Below are positions 45,013 through 58,954 of a DNA stretch of 64,000 nt, piece after piece. Where the stretch lies: positions 79,647-143,646 of the forward strand of contig NZ_JASISP010000008.1 in assembly GCF_030063185.1 (NCBI RefSeq), given 5' to 3'. The DNA comes from Arthrobacter sp. H35-D1 (lineage in GTDB: Bacteria > Actinomycetota > Actinomycetes > Actinomycetales > Micrococcaceae). Each line of letters starts with the position of its first letter. Position 1 is the stretch's first letter. The translations under genes were made by a program, and so were the position numbers. The notes beneath the pieces are model-generated. The model searched no databases. It had not been told where the DNA came from and saw only the letters and a program-made list of their open reading frames with translations.

Positions 45013-46059
45013 ATGACAATTTCTGTAGCCGTCTCAGGGGCCAGTGGATACGCCGGGGGAGAGGTGTTGCGCCTGTTGGCGAGCCATCCCGAAGTGAGCA
45101 TCGGGGCCATCACCGCCCACAGCAACGCCGGCACGCGATTGGGGGCACTGGCGCCGAACCTGCACGCTTTGGCCGACCGGATCCTGGTCGACACCACCGT
45201 GGAAAACCTTTCCGGACACGACGTGGTGTTCCTGGCCCTGCCGCACGGCGCCTCCGCTGCGATCGCCGCGCAGCTGCCCGCCGACACCCTCGTGATCGAC
45301 GCCGGAGCCGACCACCGCTTGGAAGATTCCGCCGCGTGGGAGAAATTCTACGGCTCGGAGCACGCGGGCACCTGGCCCTATGGCCTGCCGGAACTCCCCG
45401 GCCACCGGGAACGGATCCGCGGCGCGAAGCGCATCGCCGTCCCCGGCTGCTACCCCACTAGTTCGTTGTTGGCGCTCATGCCCGGCTTTGCTGCCAACGC
45501 GCTGCTGCCGGACGACGTCGTGATCGTGGCAGCCTCAGGCACCTCCGGCGCCGGCAAGGCCGCCAAGGTCAACCTGATCGGTGCCGAAGTGATGGGCTCC
45601 ATGAGCCCCTATGGCGTGGGCGGCGGGCACCGGCACACCCCCGAAATCCAGCAGGGCCTCTCCAACGCCTCGGGCCTGGATGTGAAAGTTTCCTTCACCC
45701 CCACGCTTGCCCCAATGAGCCGCGGCATCCTCACCACGGCCACCGCCAAGGTCTCCGCCGACATTGCCGCACTCGAGGACCCGGAAGCTGCGCTGCGTGA
45801 GCTGTGGACCAAGGCCTACCAGGACGAACCCTTTGTCAGGGTGCTCCCCGAAGGCCAATGGCCCTCCACTAAATCCGTACAAGCTTCCAACTACGTGGCC
45901 CTGCAAATCGCCTACGACGCCAACGTCAACCGCGTGATCGTCTGCTGCGCCATCGACAACCTGACCAAGGGCACTGCCGGCGGAGCGGTACAGTCGATGA
46001 ACATCGCCCTCGGCCTGCCCGAGACCACTGGCCTGACCCTTCAAGGAGTAGCACCATGA
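45013..46059 (+). CDS. argC: N-acetyl-gamma-glutamyl-phosphate reductase
   Basis: NADPH enzyme of arginine synthesis, 348 residues. The nucleotide-binding [14 protein letters not shown] is at the N-terminus, and the catalytic cysteine is in [13 protein letters not shown]. The start at 45013 follows from the leaderless promoter; a TTG six codons upstream is less likely. Its stop overlaps argJ by four bases. Confidence 0.97.
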   Translation: MTISVAVSGASGYAGGEVLRLLASHPEVSIGAITAHSNAGTRLGALAPNLHALADRILVDTTVENLSGHDVVFLALPHGASAAIAAQLPADTLVIDAGADHRLEDSAAWEKFYGSEHAGTWPYGLPELPGHRERIRGAKRIAVPGCYPTSSLLALMPGFAANALLPDDVVIVAASGTSGAGKAAKVNLIGAEVMGSMSPYGVGGGHRHTPEIQQGLSNASGLDVKVSFTPTLAPMSRGILTTATAKVSADIAALEDPEAALRELWTKAYQDEPFVRVLPEGQWPSTKSVQASNYVALQIAYDANVNRVIVCCAIDNLTKGTAGGAVQSMNIALGLPETTGLTLQGVAP

Positions 46060-47225
46060 GCGTGACCACAGCACTTGGCTTCCGGGCCGCCGGCGTCACT
46101 GCCGGCCTGAAAACTTCCGGCAAACCGGACATGGCCCTGGTGGTCAACGACGGCCCGCAGAAGAGCGCCGCCGCCGTCTTCACCAGCAACCGCGTCGCGG
46201 CAGCGCCCATCCACTGGTCCCGCCAAGTGCTCAGCGACGGCCGCGTGGACGCCGTTGTGCTGAACTCCGGCGGTGCCAACGCCTGTACCGGCCCCGAAGG
46301 CTTCCAGAACACGCACGCCACGGCCGAGAAAGTCGCTGCCGTGCTGGGCATCTCTGCCACCGACGTTGTTGTCTGCTCCACCGGCCTGATCGGCGAGCAG
46401 CTGCCCATGGACAAGATCCTGCCCGGTGTTGAGGCTTCCGCCGCTGCCCTCACGGACGACGGCGGAGCTGCCGCGGCCGCTGCGATTATGACCACCGACA
46501 CCGTCCCCAAGGAAGTCTCCTGGACGTCCCCGGCCAACTCCGAGGGCTTGAGCTACACCATTGGCGGCATGGCCAAGGGAGCCGGCATGCTGGCCCCGGG
46601 CCTGGCCACCATGCTCGTTGTCATCACCACCGACGCCGTGGTTGAAGCTGAAGGGCTCGACGCCGCACTGCGCGACGCCGTCCGGGTCACCTTCAACCGG
46701 GCCGACTCCGACGGCTGCATGTCCACCAACGACACCGTGCTGCTCCAGGCCTCCGGCGCGTCCACGGCCTTCCCCGACATGGCCGAATTCACCGCAGGCC
46801 TCACCGACGTCTGCGCCAAGCTGGCCCGTGCGCTGATCGCCGACGCCGAAGGCGCCAGCCACGACATCGCGATCACCACCGTCCATGCGGACAGCGAACG
46901 GGACGCTGAAATTGTTTCGCGCTCCGTGGCCCGCTCCAACTTGTTCAAGGCCGCCATCTTCGGCAACGACCCCAACTGGGGCCGCGTCCTGTCCGCCGTG
47001 GGCACCACCGACGCCGTCTTTGATCCCGACAAAATCAACGTCAGCATCAACGGCATCCAAATCTGCCGCAACGGCTGCATCGGCGACTCCCGCGACCTCG
47101 TTGACCTGGCGCCCCGCGAAGTCACCGTTGAAATCGACCTCAACGCCGGGCTGGCCCAGGCCACTATCTGGACCAACGACCTCACGCATGACTACGTCGA
47201 AGAAAACAGCGCCTACTCGTCATAA
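46056..47225 (+). CDS. argJ: Bifunctional glutamate N-acetyltransferase/amino-acid acetyltransferase ArgJ
   Basis: Transfers the acetyl group from N-acetylornithine to glutamate, which makes the pathway cyclic. 389 residues. The self-cleavage site and nucleophile is Thr185 in [14 protein letters not shown], giving two chains. Whether it also uses acetyl-CoA cannot be read with certainty. Confidence 0.96.
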   Translation: MSVTTALGFRAAGVTAGLKTSGKPDMALVVNDGPQKSAAAVFTSNRVAAAPIHWSRQVLSDGRVDAVVLNSGGANACTGPEGFQNTHATAEKVAAVLGISATDVVVCSTGLIGEQLPMDKILPGVEASAAALTDDGGAAAAAAIMTTDTVPKEVSWTSPANSEGLSYTIGGMAKGAGMLAPGLATMLVVITTDAVVEAEGLDAALRDAVRVTFNRADSDGCMSTNDTVLLQASGASTAFPDMAEFTAGLTDVCAKLARALIADAEGASHDIAITTVHADSERDAEIVSRSVARSNLFKAAIFGNDPNWGRVLSAVGTTDAVFDPDKINVSINGIQICRNGCIGDSRDLVDLAPREVTVEIDLNAGLAQATIWTNDLTHDYVEENSAYSS

Positions 47226-47244
47226 GCTGCTGGCCAGCAGCCAC

Positions 47245-47300
47245 GATCAGGGCCCCCGCCCGCTTCGCGGACGCCCGAAGCCGCTCCCGGGGCCCTGATC
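47245..47300. repeat. Inverted repeat between argJ and argB
   Basis: A perfect 12-bp stem GATCAGGGCCCC/GGGGCCCTGATC spans 47245-47256 and 47289-47300. A second palindrome, CTGCTGGCCAGCAG, lies just before it. The 272-base gap is the only sizeable break in the operon and holds no gene I can support. Confidence 0.65.
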
Positions 47301-47497
47301 GCGGCCTCCTGGCCCAGCGACTCGTGAGAGTTGGGAACGCATCCGGTGGGGAGCCGGACGGCTCGGTGGCCCCGGAGCGAGGATGGATTTTGCAAGCGAG
47401 GTCACGAGCAGCAAAATCTTACTGCTTGCGAGGGGCTGCCGACGCCGGCAGGCTCGGCGCACGAAGGCAGCACACAACAGGATTGAAGGACAACATG

Positions 47498-48393
47498 ATG
47501 AGTTCGGTGGAAATCGCGCAGGACAAGGCCAGCACGCTGATTGAAGCGCTGCCGTGGATCCAGCAATTCGCAGGAACCGTGGTGGTGGTCAAGTACGGCG
47601 GCAACGCCATGATCAACGACGAGCTGCGCCGCGCCTTCGCCGAGGACATCGTCTTCATGCACCACGTGGGGATCAAGCCGGTGGTGGTGCACGGCGGCGG
47701 GCCGCAAATCAATGCGATGCTCAAGCGCCTCGACATCCGAAGCGAGTTCAAGGGCGGGCTTCGCGTGACCACCCCGGAAGCCATGGACGTGGTCAGGATG
47801 GTGCTCACCGGCCAGGTGGGCCGCGAACTGGTGGGCCTGATCAACGAACACGGCCCCTACGCCGTCGGACTTTCCGGTGAGGACGGGGCACTGCTGCAGG
47901 CCGAACGGACCGGCACCGTGGTGGACGGGCTGCCCGTTGATCTGGGGCTGGTGGGGGAGGTGGTGGGCGTGAACCCCGGGGCCATCCTCGACCTGTTGGA
48001 GGCCGGACGGATCCCGGTCATTTCCACCGTGGCCCCCGAAGTGGGGGATGCCTCCACGGTGCTCAATGTCAACGCGGACACTGCCGCCGCATCCCTGGCC
48101 GTGGCGCTGCGGGCCTCGCGCCTTGTCATCTTGACCGACGTCGAGGGGCTGTACGCCAACTGGCCGGACAAGTCCTCGCTGCTGAGCGAGCTGAGCGCCG
48201 AGGGCCTGCGGGCGATGCTGCCCCAACTCGAGTCGGGCATGATTCCCAAGATGGGTGCGTGCCTGGCCGCGGTCGACGGCGGTGTGGCACGCGCCGCTGT
48301 GGTGGACGGGCGCAGCGCCCACTCGGTGCTGCTGGAACTGATGACTTTTGAAGGCAACGGAACACAAATTTTCCCGGATGAGGATGACAACTG

Positions 48394-48394
<1 letters not shown>
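47498..48394 (+). CDS. argB: Acetylglutamate kinase
   Basis: Phosphorylates N-acetylglutamate; usually the arginine-feedback step in organisms with ArgJ. 298 residues with [10 protein letters not shown] (phosphate binding), [12 protein letters not shown] and the C-terminal [17 protein letters not shown]. Two adjacent ATGs (47495, 47498); the second has the better distance to AAGGA. Confidence 0.96.
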
Positions 48395-50711
<2,317 letters not shown>

Positions 50712-50713
50712 CC

Positions 50714-51250
50714 ATGTCAAGGCCCACGGGAGCGACGGCGGGCATGCCTGCCACCAAAATAGCCCGGCAGGCCAGGGTTCAGGCCCTGCTCAATAGCCGT
50801 GCCGTGCGTTCCCAAGCCGAGCTGGCCACACTGCTGGCCGACGACGGATTGGTGGTGGGGCAGGCGACTCTGTCCCGGGACCTGGTGGAATTGCGGGCCG
50901 TGCGGGTGCGAGGCGCAGAGGGCGCCTTGATTTATGCGCTGCCGCGCGAAGGCGGGGAGCGCGGGGTGCACTCGGCGACCTCGCAGGAGCAACTCGACAC
51001 CCGGCTGATCCGCTTGTGCGGGGAGCTGCTGGTGACGGCGGAGGCTTCGGCGAACATTGCAGTGCTGCGCACCCCGCCCGGGGCTGCCAACTTCCTGGCA
51101 CTGGCCATTGACCATTCCGTCATGCCCTCCATCCTTGGCACCATTGCCGGGGACGACACGGTCATGGTCATCACGCGGGACCCTCTCGGAGGGACGGAAG
51201 CTGCCGAACGGTTCCTGCAATTTGCTGCCGAATCGGGGGCGGGGGCCTGA
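50714..51250 (+). CDS. argR: Arginine repressor ArgR
   Basis: Arginine-binding hexameric repressor of 178 residues. The N-terminal winged helix (SQAELATLLADDGLVVGQAT, then LSRDLVELRAVRV) binds ARG boxes; the C-terminal oligomerisation domain has the arginine-binding GTIAGDDTVMVI. ATG at 50714, 2 bases after argF. Located inside the operon it should control, giving feedback on itself. Confidence 0.95.
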   Translation: MSRPTGATAGMPATKIARQARVQALLNSRAVRSQAELATLLADDGLVVGQATLSRDLVELRAVRVRGAEGALIYALPREGGERGVHSATSQEQLDTRLIRLCGELLVTAEASANIAVLRTPPGAANFLALAIDHSVMPSILGTIAGDDTVMVITRDPLGGTEAAERFLQFAAESGAGA

Positions 51251-51262
51251 GCCCTCGCAATG

Positions 51263-51305
51263 AATGAATATTTTTTAGTTAGATTGCATAATCATGCATT
51301 ATGCT
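51263..51305 (+). promoter_or_regulatory. Paired ARG boxes and -10 element of argG
   Basis: AATGAATATTTTTTAGTT (51263-51280) and ATTGCATAATCATGCATT (51283-51300) are centred 20 bp apart. The second is the core of the perfect inverted repeat GCATAAT-CATGC-ATTATGC (51286-51304), which includes the -10 hexamer TATGCT (51300-51305). ArgR binding would cover the promoter. Confidence 0.65.
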
Positions 51306-51360
51306 TTGAGGTAACGTTGAAAACACTCTGATGAGTCGTGCAAACCTAGGGAGAAAAATC

Positions 51361-54032
<2,672 letters not shown>

Positions 54033-54092
54033 CCGGCGTCGTGCGTCCCAAAACAGCCCGTTTCAGCACGGGCGCACGTTTTGAAACAATTG

Positions 54093-54129
54093 GGAAATGC
54101 CCGCATCCTTTCTGGATGCGGGCATTTCC
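54093..54129 (+). terminator. Terminator after argH
   Basis: Perfect 16-bp stem (GGAAATGCCCGCATCC with GGATGCGGGCATTTCC) and 5-base loop; the T-tract is short. Confidence 0.75.
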
Positions 54130-54189
54130 TGCTCTAGCGCCTGGCGGGCTCCCACCACTCGCAGGCTCGCGCCGGGCCCCTCGGCCGTC

Positions 54190-54195
54190 TAGGCT
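54190..54195 (+). promoter_or_regulatory. Putative leaderless -10 hexamer of the MDMPI-like gene
   Basis: TAGGCT ends 7 bases before the ATG at 54203. Confidence 0.5.
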
Positions 54196-54202
54196 GGGGT
54201 TC

Positions 54203-54937
54203 ATGACTGATATTTCAAATGCGCAGCTCCTGGAGCGACTCCAGGCTGCTGCGGACACTGTGAGTTCCAAGGTGGCGGGCCTGCGCGACGAGGACGTCCT
54301 GGCCGCCACCGAACTGCCCGGTTGGACGCGCGGCCACGTGCTGGCCCACCTGGCCCATGTCTCCAATGCCGTGGCCAGGCAGGTGGAATACACCCTGCGC
54401 GGGGAACGGATCGACTTTTACGACGGCGGCCCAAGCGGACGGACGCAGGCCATTGAAATGGCCGCCGGGCAGGGCGCGCGGGAGCACCAAGAGGCTCTTG
54501 CGGCCGGAATGACAAAGGTTTTGGGGGCGCTTGAGGGGCTCGAGGTAGAGCAGTGGCAGTTACCCATCAGCTACCGCAACGGTGTGGTTCGCGACGGTGC
54601 GCTGGCCTACTGGCGCGAGCTTCTCATTCACCTTACCGACTTGCAGGTGGGACGCGGACCTGAAACGTGGTCCAAGGAATTCTGCCTCTACCTGCTTGAA
54701 TTCCTGACGCCGCGCGTGCCCGAAAACACCCACCTGAAGCTGTTGCCGCTGGGATTGTCCCCCATGACGATCGGCACGGGCGAGAACGCGGTCTCGGTCT
54801 CCGGCATGCTGACCGACATCGTCGCCTGGCTGGCCGGACGCACTCCCACCATGGGCAGCCTGCGCGCCGAAGCCGCAGCAGACTCGGTGGAACTGCCGAA
54901 ATTGCTGGGCTGGCCTGCGCCGGCACCGGGCAAATAG
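54203..54937 (+). CDS. Mycothiol-dependent maleylpyruvate isomerase-like protein
   Basis: Protein of 244 residues with the DinB-like four-helix metal-binding fold of the MDMPI family (LPGWTRGHVLAHLAHVSNAV, with the conserved Trp-Thr and His residues). A C-terminal region of about 90 residues corresponds to the family's SCP2-like second domain. Such proteins use mycothiol, the actinobacterial thiol. Substrate unknown; there are no gentisate genes nearby, so a maleylpyruvate role is unlikely. Confidence 0.78.
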   Translation: MTDISNAQLLERLQAAADTVSSKVAGLRDEDVLAATELPGWTRGHVLAHLAHVSNAVARQVEYTLRGERIDFYDGGPSGRTQAIEMAAGQGAREHQEALAAGMTKVLGALEGLEVEQWQLPISYRNGVVRDGALAYWRELLIHLTDLQVGRGPETWSKEFCLYLLEFLTPRVPENTHLKLLPLGLSPMTIGTGENAVSVSGMLTDIVAWLAGRTPTMGSLRAEAAADSVELPKLLGWPAPAPGK

Positions 54938-54970
54938 CGCCGGGCTGCGACCGGGCAGCGCTTTCTGATT

Positions 54971-55027
54971 CGAAACGGGAGCAGTCGGCAATGTTCACGA
55001 CGAACATTGCAGACTGCTCCCGTTTCG
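54971..55027. repeat. Long hairpin, left flank of the AbiEi-like gene
   Basis: Arms 54971-54996 and 55002-55027 pair over 26 bases with a single mismatch; the arm starts CGAAACGGGAGCAGTC. The same arm sequence recurs in the hairpin at 56036-56092. It may also terminate the gene before it. Confidence 0.8.
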
Positions 55028-55095
55028 ATTGCGGGTGTCCGGAAATTGGCTGTGGATAACCGGATTTTGGCCTATTTTCCGGGAAACAATGGGGT

Positions 55096-56028
55096 ATGCG
55101 CCGTTCCGCACTGCCGGACAACCTGCTCCGGAGGACCTTTACTACCAAGACCGCCGATGCTGCGGGCGTGTCCAACGGACGCACTCGGGCCAAGGACCTG
55201 ATCCGGGTTTCGCGCGGCATTCTGGTGCCGGACGGAGTGCCGCTCCACGGTGCGGCGGCGCTGGCGGCATACACGGAGGCCAACCCCGCCAGCGTGCTGA
55301 GCCACCTGTCGGCCGCGCGTCTCTGGGGGATCCCGCTGCCGCCGCGCCAACAGGGCGATTGGCGGATTCACCTAGCCAATCCACCCTCGAACGCTGCCCC
55401 GCGACGGGTGAATGTGGTGGGGCACCGGCTGACTTTTGCCCGCGGGGAAATCTGGAAGCTCGACGGCGTCCGGCTCACGGGTGCGGCGCGAACGTGGCTG
55501 GACCTCGCCGCCCTTTTGTCATGGCAGGAGTTGGTGGCGGCGGGCGATTTTTTGGTGTGCAGCCACGGGGCAGGGTTCCCGGTGCCGCGCCAATCCGTCT
55601 GCAGCATCGATGACTTGGTCCGAGTCGCTGCCAGCCATCCCGGATACCGGGGCCTGCGCAATGCCAGGGCGGCGCTGGAACTCATCCGTGTTGGTGCCGA
55701 TTCACCACCGGAGACCGCCATGCGACTGGAGTTGGTCGCAGCGGGACTCCCGGAGCCAGAACTCAACGTCGTGGTCCATGACGAGGAGGGCCGGCCGCGG
55801 TTGTGGCCCGACGGCGCGTATCGGCAGTACAGCATCAGCCTGCAATACGACGGCGACCACCACAATGGGCCCGAGCAGTACCTGCGCGATATGCGCAGGC
55901 TGGAAACCACCAAGATGCTTGGCTGGGAGGAAATCCGGTTGGGCCGCAACGATCTGACTGGCGAACACCCGACCGTTGTCCACAAAGTTGCCAACGCGCT
56001 GCGCGCCAAAGGCTGGAAACCGCAATGA
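55096..56028 (+). CDS. AbiEi antitoxin-like / DUF559-like protein
   Basis: Protein of 310 residues. The N-terminal ~90 residues resemble the winged-helix of type IV AbiEi antitoxins (TFTTKTADAAGVSNGRTR, then VSRGILVPDGV). The C-terminus has the Vsr/DUF559 nuclease-like pattern (LQYDGDHHNGPEQYLRDMRR and LGWEEIRLG). In related proteins the core reads VEYDG; here LQYDG replaces the acidic residue, so catalysis may be lost. No AbiEii toxin partner is next to it. Flanked by two matching hairpins. Toxin-antitoxin activity is not implied by this gene alone. Confidence 0.6.
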   Translation: MRRSALPDNLLRRTFTTKTADAAGVSNGRTRAKDLIRVSRGILVPDGVPLHGAAALAAYTEANPASVLSHLSAARLWGIPLPPRQQGDWRIHLANPPSNAAPRRVNVVGHRLTFARGEIWKLDGVRLTGAARTWLDLAALLSWQELVAAGDFLVCSHGAGFPVPRQSVCSIDDLVRVAASHPGYRGLRNARAALELIRVGADSPPETAMRLELVAAGLPEPELNVVVHDEEGRPRLWPDGAYRQYSISLQYDGDHHNGPEQYLRDMRRLETTKMLGWEEIRLGRNDLTGEHPTVVHKVANALRAKGWKPQ

Positions 56029-56035
56029 ACCCCAT

Positions 56036-56092
56036 CGAAACGGGAGCAGTTGGCAATGTTTTCCAACAACATTGCCAACTACTGCGCTTTCG
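56036..56092. repeat. Long hairpin, right flank of the AbiEi-like gene
   Basis: Arms 56036-56060 and 56068-56092 pair with a few mismatches. The left arm CGAAACGGGAGCAGTTGG continues GCAATGTT, as in the hairpin at 54971-55027. Confidence 0.8.
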
Positions 56093-56148
56093 GCGGGGTG
56101 GTGCGTTGAACGCAGAACCGTGGGGCAGACCCCGCAGGGGAGCCTGCC

Positions 56149-57039
56149 CTACTTTTCCCCGGACCTACGCCACAAGTGCAATGTGGCGTAGGAGCGCCAG
56201 GGCCGCAGCGGCTCGGCCGCAGTGCTGAGTTCTGCGGCCTTGATGGCGCGGGCCTGGGCTGGCGTGTCCCCGCGGAGCAGCCCGTAACCATTGCGCACGG
56301 CCGCATCCCCGGGCAGGAAGACATCGCTGCTGCCCAAGACACGCATGGCCACATATCCCACCGTCCACGGCCCAATGCCCGCGATGGGGAGCAGCTTCGC
56401 GGCCAAGGAATCCTCGGTGTCTTCGGAGCTGATGGACAGCTGCCCCTTGGCCAACCGGGCCGCCACATCCAGGATCGAATCGATGCGCCGGGCCGGCCCG
56501 CGCAGGATGCTCCTGCCTCCGACGGCAATCTGGGCCGGGGAGGGGAAGAACCGGCGCATGGAGCCATGCGGCAGCCGGCTGGGCGTGCCGAGCACCGCCA
56601 GTTGGTTCAGCGCCGTGCGGGCGGCGGCAACGGTGATTTGCTGGCCCACCATGGCCCGGATGAGGATTTCCGCCGGATCGGTGCAACCGGGCAGCCTGAT
56701 GCCGGGAAGCGCTGCAACACGAGGTGCCAGCAGCGGAATTCTTCCCAGTGCTGCGTCGGCAGCGGCAGGGGAGTGGTCAAGGTTGAACAGGTGCCGAACG
56801 TGGATCAGCAGCTCGGCGGAGTCCTCAGGTTGCTCGACTTCATGTTCAAGCAGCAAGGAGGTGCCATCCCAGCCAATGCGGAACCACCCGTGGCCGCCAG
56901 CCAGCTGCAAGGTGCGCGCATAACTCTTGGGGCCCGCTTCGATGGCTCCAGTTTCCTCGACGCCTGCCACGGCACGGACTGCGAGAAAGTCGAATATCCC
57001 CGGCTCAAAAGGGGGAGTGAAGTCCAATGTAACGCTCAT
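56149..57039 (-). CDS. DNA-3-methyladenine glycosylase II, AlkA-like
   Basis: Base-excision enzyme of 296 residues that removes alkylated bases. AlkA-like N-terminal domain, then the HhH-GPD domain with IRAMVGQQITVAAARTALNQ and the hairpin GIGPWTVGYVAMRVLGSSD; the catalytic aspartate is in this last motif. The start at 57039 (MSVTLDF) is preferred to upstream codons. It stands near a second, unrelated alkylbase glycosylase at 58184. Confidence 0.87.
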   Translation of the reverse strand: MSVTLDFTPPFEPGIFDFLAVRAVAGVEETGAIEAGPKSYARTLQLAGGHGWFRIGWDGTSLLLEHEVEQPEDSAELLIHVRHLFNLDHSPAAADAALGRIPLLAPRVAALPGIRLPGCTDPAEILIRAMVGQQITVAAARTALNQLAVLGTPSRLPHGSMRRFFPSPAQIAVGGRSILRGPARRIDSILDVAARLAKGQLSISSEDTEDSLAAKLLPIAGIGPWTVGYVAMRVLGSSDVFLPGDAAVRNGYGLLRGDTPAQARAIKAAELSTAAEPLRPWRSYATLHLWRRSGEK

Positions 57040-57117
57040 GCGAACATTCTTCCACGCTGCGGCGGACAGATTGCTTGCAAGATGCGGCTGAACGTCCTTG
57101 GCCGTCACACTTGGCCG

Positions 57118-58140
57118 TCACGCCGATTTTGGGACCAGCACGATCTTGCCGCGGACGGTTCCCGCTTCCAACGCCGCATGCGCTTCGGCAGCTTCGGGCA
57201 GGGGCAGCACTGTGACATTCAATGCCCGCAGGCTGCCGTCCTGCAATATGGCGTTGACGGCTCCTGCGGCGGCAGCCAGATCCTCCACCGTGGCGTTGCT
57301 GATGGCAAAGCCGCGGATACTGCCATCCTTGGTGTACAGCCTGCCCAAAGGCACCGAATCCGTGGCGGCCAGGCCGGACAGGACAATGATCCGTCCGCGC
57401 ATGGCCAGAAGCTCGACGGCGAGGCCCAACCGGTGCCGTCCCGACGTTTCCAGATGGACGTCCACACCGCGGCCGCCGGACACCTTGCCGGCGGCTGCCT
57501 GCATTTCCGCGGGGAAGTCTGCGGAACGGTAGTCCAGCGCAACCGAGGCCCCAAGGGCAAGGCAGCGTTCGACGTCGGCCGCGCTGGAGGAGGTGATGGA
57601 GCGGGCCCCTGCACGGACCGCCTGGACAAGGGCTGCGGTTCCGACCCCGCCTGCCGCGCCGCCAATGAACACCGTCTCGCCAGGCTGCAGCTGCGCGTGC
57701 GTGTGCAGAGCCAAGTGGGCCGTGGCCGCCGAAAGCAGCACGGCCGCCGCTTCGACTGCATCCACACCGGCAGGCAAGCGGTACAGTCGCTCGAGCGGAA
57801 CCGCAGTGAACTCGGCCGCCGTGCCCGGCCTGCCGCCAAAACCCATCGAGTTGGCCCACACGGAATCGCCAACGCGGAAGCCGGCGGGATCGTCGGGCAT
57901 GCCCGGCCCTACCCGTTCAACTGTGCCCACCACATCCCGGCCGAGTACCTGCGGAAAGACCAGTCCGGTGGAGTACGTCCCGGCGCGGACAAAGGTGTCC
58001 ACATGGTCCACTGCAGCGGCCGCCACCCGGACCATGACAGTGCCTGGCAACAAGGCAGGCAGTGGCAACTCGCCGAATTTGATGACGTCGGCTCCGCCCG
58101 TCGACGTGAAGTATGCGACATTCATCATTTCCAGGCCCAT
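57118..58140 (-). CDS. NADPH:quinone reductase-like MDR protein
   Basis: Oxidoreductase of 340 residues. N-terminal GroES-like domain (VDHVDTFVRAGTYSTGLVFP) and Rossmann motif FIGGAAGGVGTAALVQAV. No zinc-binding cysteines. Substrate unknown. The start at 58140 is supported by TAGACT at leaderless spacing; MMNVAYF four codons on is an alternative. It is divergent from the mpg gene over only 43 bases. Confidence 0.84.
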   Translation of the reverse strand: MGLEMMNVAYFTSTGGADVIKFGELPLPALLPGTVMVRVAAAAVDHVDTFVRAGTYSTGLVFPQVLGRDVVGTVERVGPGMPDDPAGFRVGDSVWANSMGFGGRPGTAAEFTAVPLERLYRLPAGVDAVEAAAVLLSAATAHLALHTHAQLQPGETVFIGGAAGGVGTAALVQAVRAGARSITSSSAADVERCLALGASVALDYRSADFPAEMQAAAGKVSGGRGVDVHLETSGRHRLGLAVELLAMRGRIIVLSGLAATDSVPLGRLYTKDGSIRGFAISNATVEDLAAAAGAVNAILQDGSLRALNVTVLPLPEAAEAHAALEAGTVRGKIVLVPKSA

Positions 58141-58146
58141 GGGTGG

Positions 58147-58152
58147 AGTCTA
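58147..58152 (-). promoter_or_regulatory. Leaderless -10 hexamer of the MDR gene
   Basis: TAGACT on the minus strand ends 6 bases before the start codon at 58140. Confidence 0.5.
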
Positions 58153-58171
58153 GGCGCAAAGCCCACGCTGC

Positions 58172-58177
58172 TAAGTT
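58172..58177 (+). promoter_or_regulatory. Leaderless -10 hexamer of mpg
   Basis: TAAGTT ends 6 bases before the ATG at 58184. Together with the divergent MDR promoter it leaves only 19 bases between the two -10 elements. Confidence 0.45.
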
Positions 58178-58183
58178 GGGAAG

Positions 58184-58849
58184 ATGGGCGCGCCAATCGA
58201 CATTCTTGAACTACTGGAAAAACCTGCCACTGTGGTGGCTCCCTACCTGCTGGGCGCACTGGTGCGGCACGAGAGTCCGGAGGGGCCCGTCGTTGTGCGC
58301 CTGACGGAGGTGGAAGCGTACCTGGGCCCGCGGGATTCCGAGCACCCCGATCCCGGTGCGCACACCTATCGCGGCAAGACGAACCGCAATGCTGTCATGT
58401 TCGGCCCGCCCGGCCACCTCTACGTGTACTTCACCTATGGGATGCACTTTTGCGCGAACCTGGTCTGCAGGCCCGAGGGGTTGTCGTCAGGGTGCCTCAT
58501 GCGCGCGGGGGAGATCGTCGAAGGGCTGGATTTAGCACGCCTGCGCCGTCCCACAGCGAAGCACGACTATGAGCTGGCCCGAGGTCCTGCCAGACTCACC
58601 AAGGCCGTGGGGTTCAATCTCTCGCACAATGGCATCGCAGCACTTGGCGGGGACGTCACCGTCACCTTGCCATCCACTCCGGAACGCAACGTGCAGACAG
58701 GCCCGAGAGTGGGCCTGAGCGGACCCGGCGGCACGGAGAACTACCCGTGGCGGTTTTGGATTGAGGGAGACAAGACCGTGTCCCGGTTCAAACCGGCAGT
58801 GGTGCGATCCGCCCGTCGAACCACACCCGACGCTCCGAAAATCCAATAA
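58184..58849 (+). CDS. DNA-3-methyladenine glycosylase, Mpg/AAG family
   Basis: Protein of 221 residues that excises 3-methyladenine and related lesions. The family core is complete: LTEVEAYLGPRDSEHPDPGA with the catalytic glutamate, then HTYRGKTNRNAVMFGPPGH and LYVYFTYGMHFCANLV. It lacks sequence similarity to AlkA, so the organism has two independent routes for the same damage within 3 kb. Confidence 0.93.
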   Translation: MGAPIDILELLEKPATVVAPYLLGALVRHESPEGPVVVRLTEVEAYLGPRDSEHPDPGAHTYRGKTNRNAVMFGPPGHLYVYFTYGMHFCANLVCRPEGLSSGCLMRAGEIVEGLDLARLRRPTAKHDYELARGPARLTKAVGFNLSHNGIAALGGDVTVTLPSTPERNVQTGPRVGLSGPGGTENYPWRFWIEGDKTVSRFKPAVVRSARRTTPDAPKIQ

Positions 58850-58942
58850 GGTTCGGTGCCGCCGGCACCGGAGGCACCGAATACACGCAGAATTAACACA
58901 CGCCTGCTGCGGATATCCGAACAGCGATTCTCCAGCACGCTG

Positions 58943-58948
58943 TACCGT
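58943..58948 (+). promoter_or_regulatory. Putative leaderless -10 hexamer of apt
   Basis: TACCGT ends 6 bases before the GTG at 58955. Confidence 0.35.
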
Positions 58949-58954
58949 TGAAGG

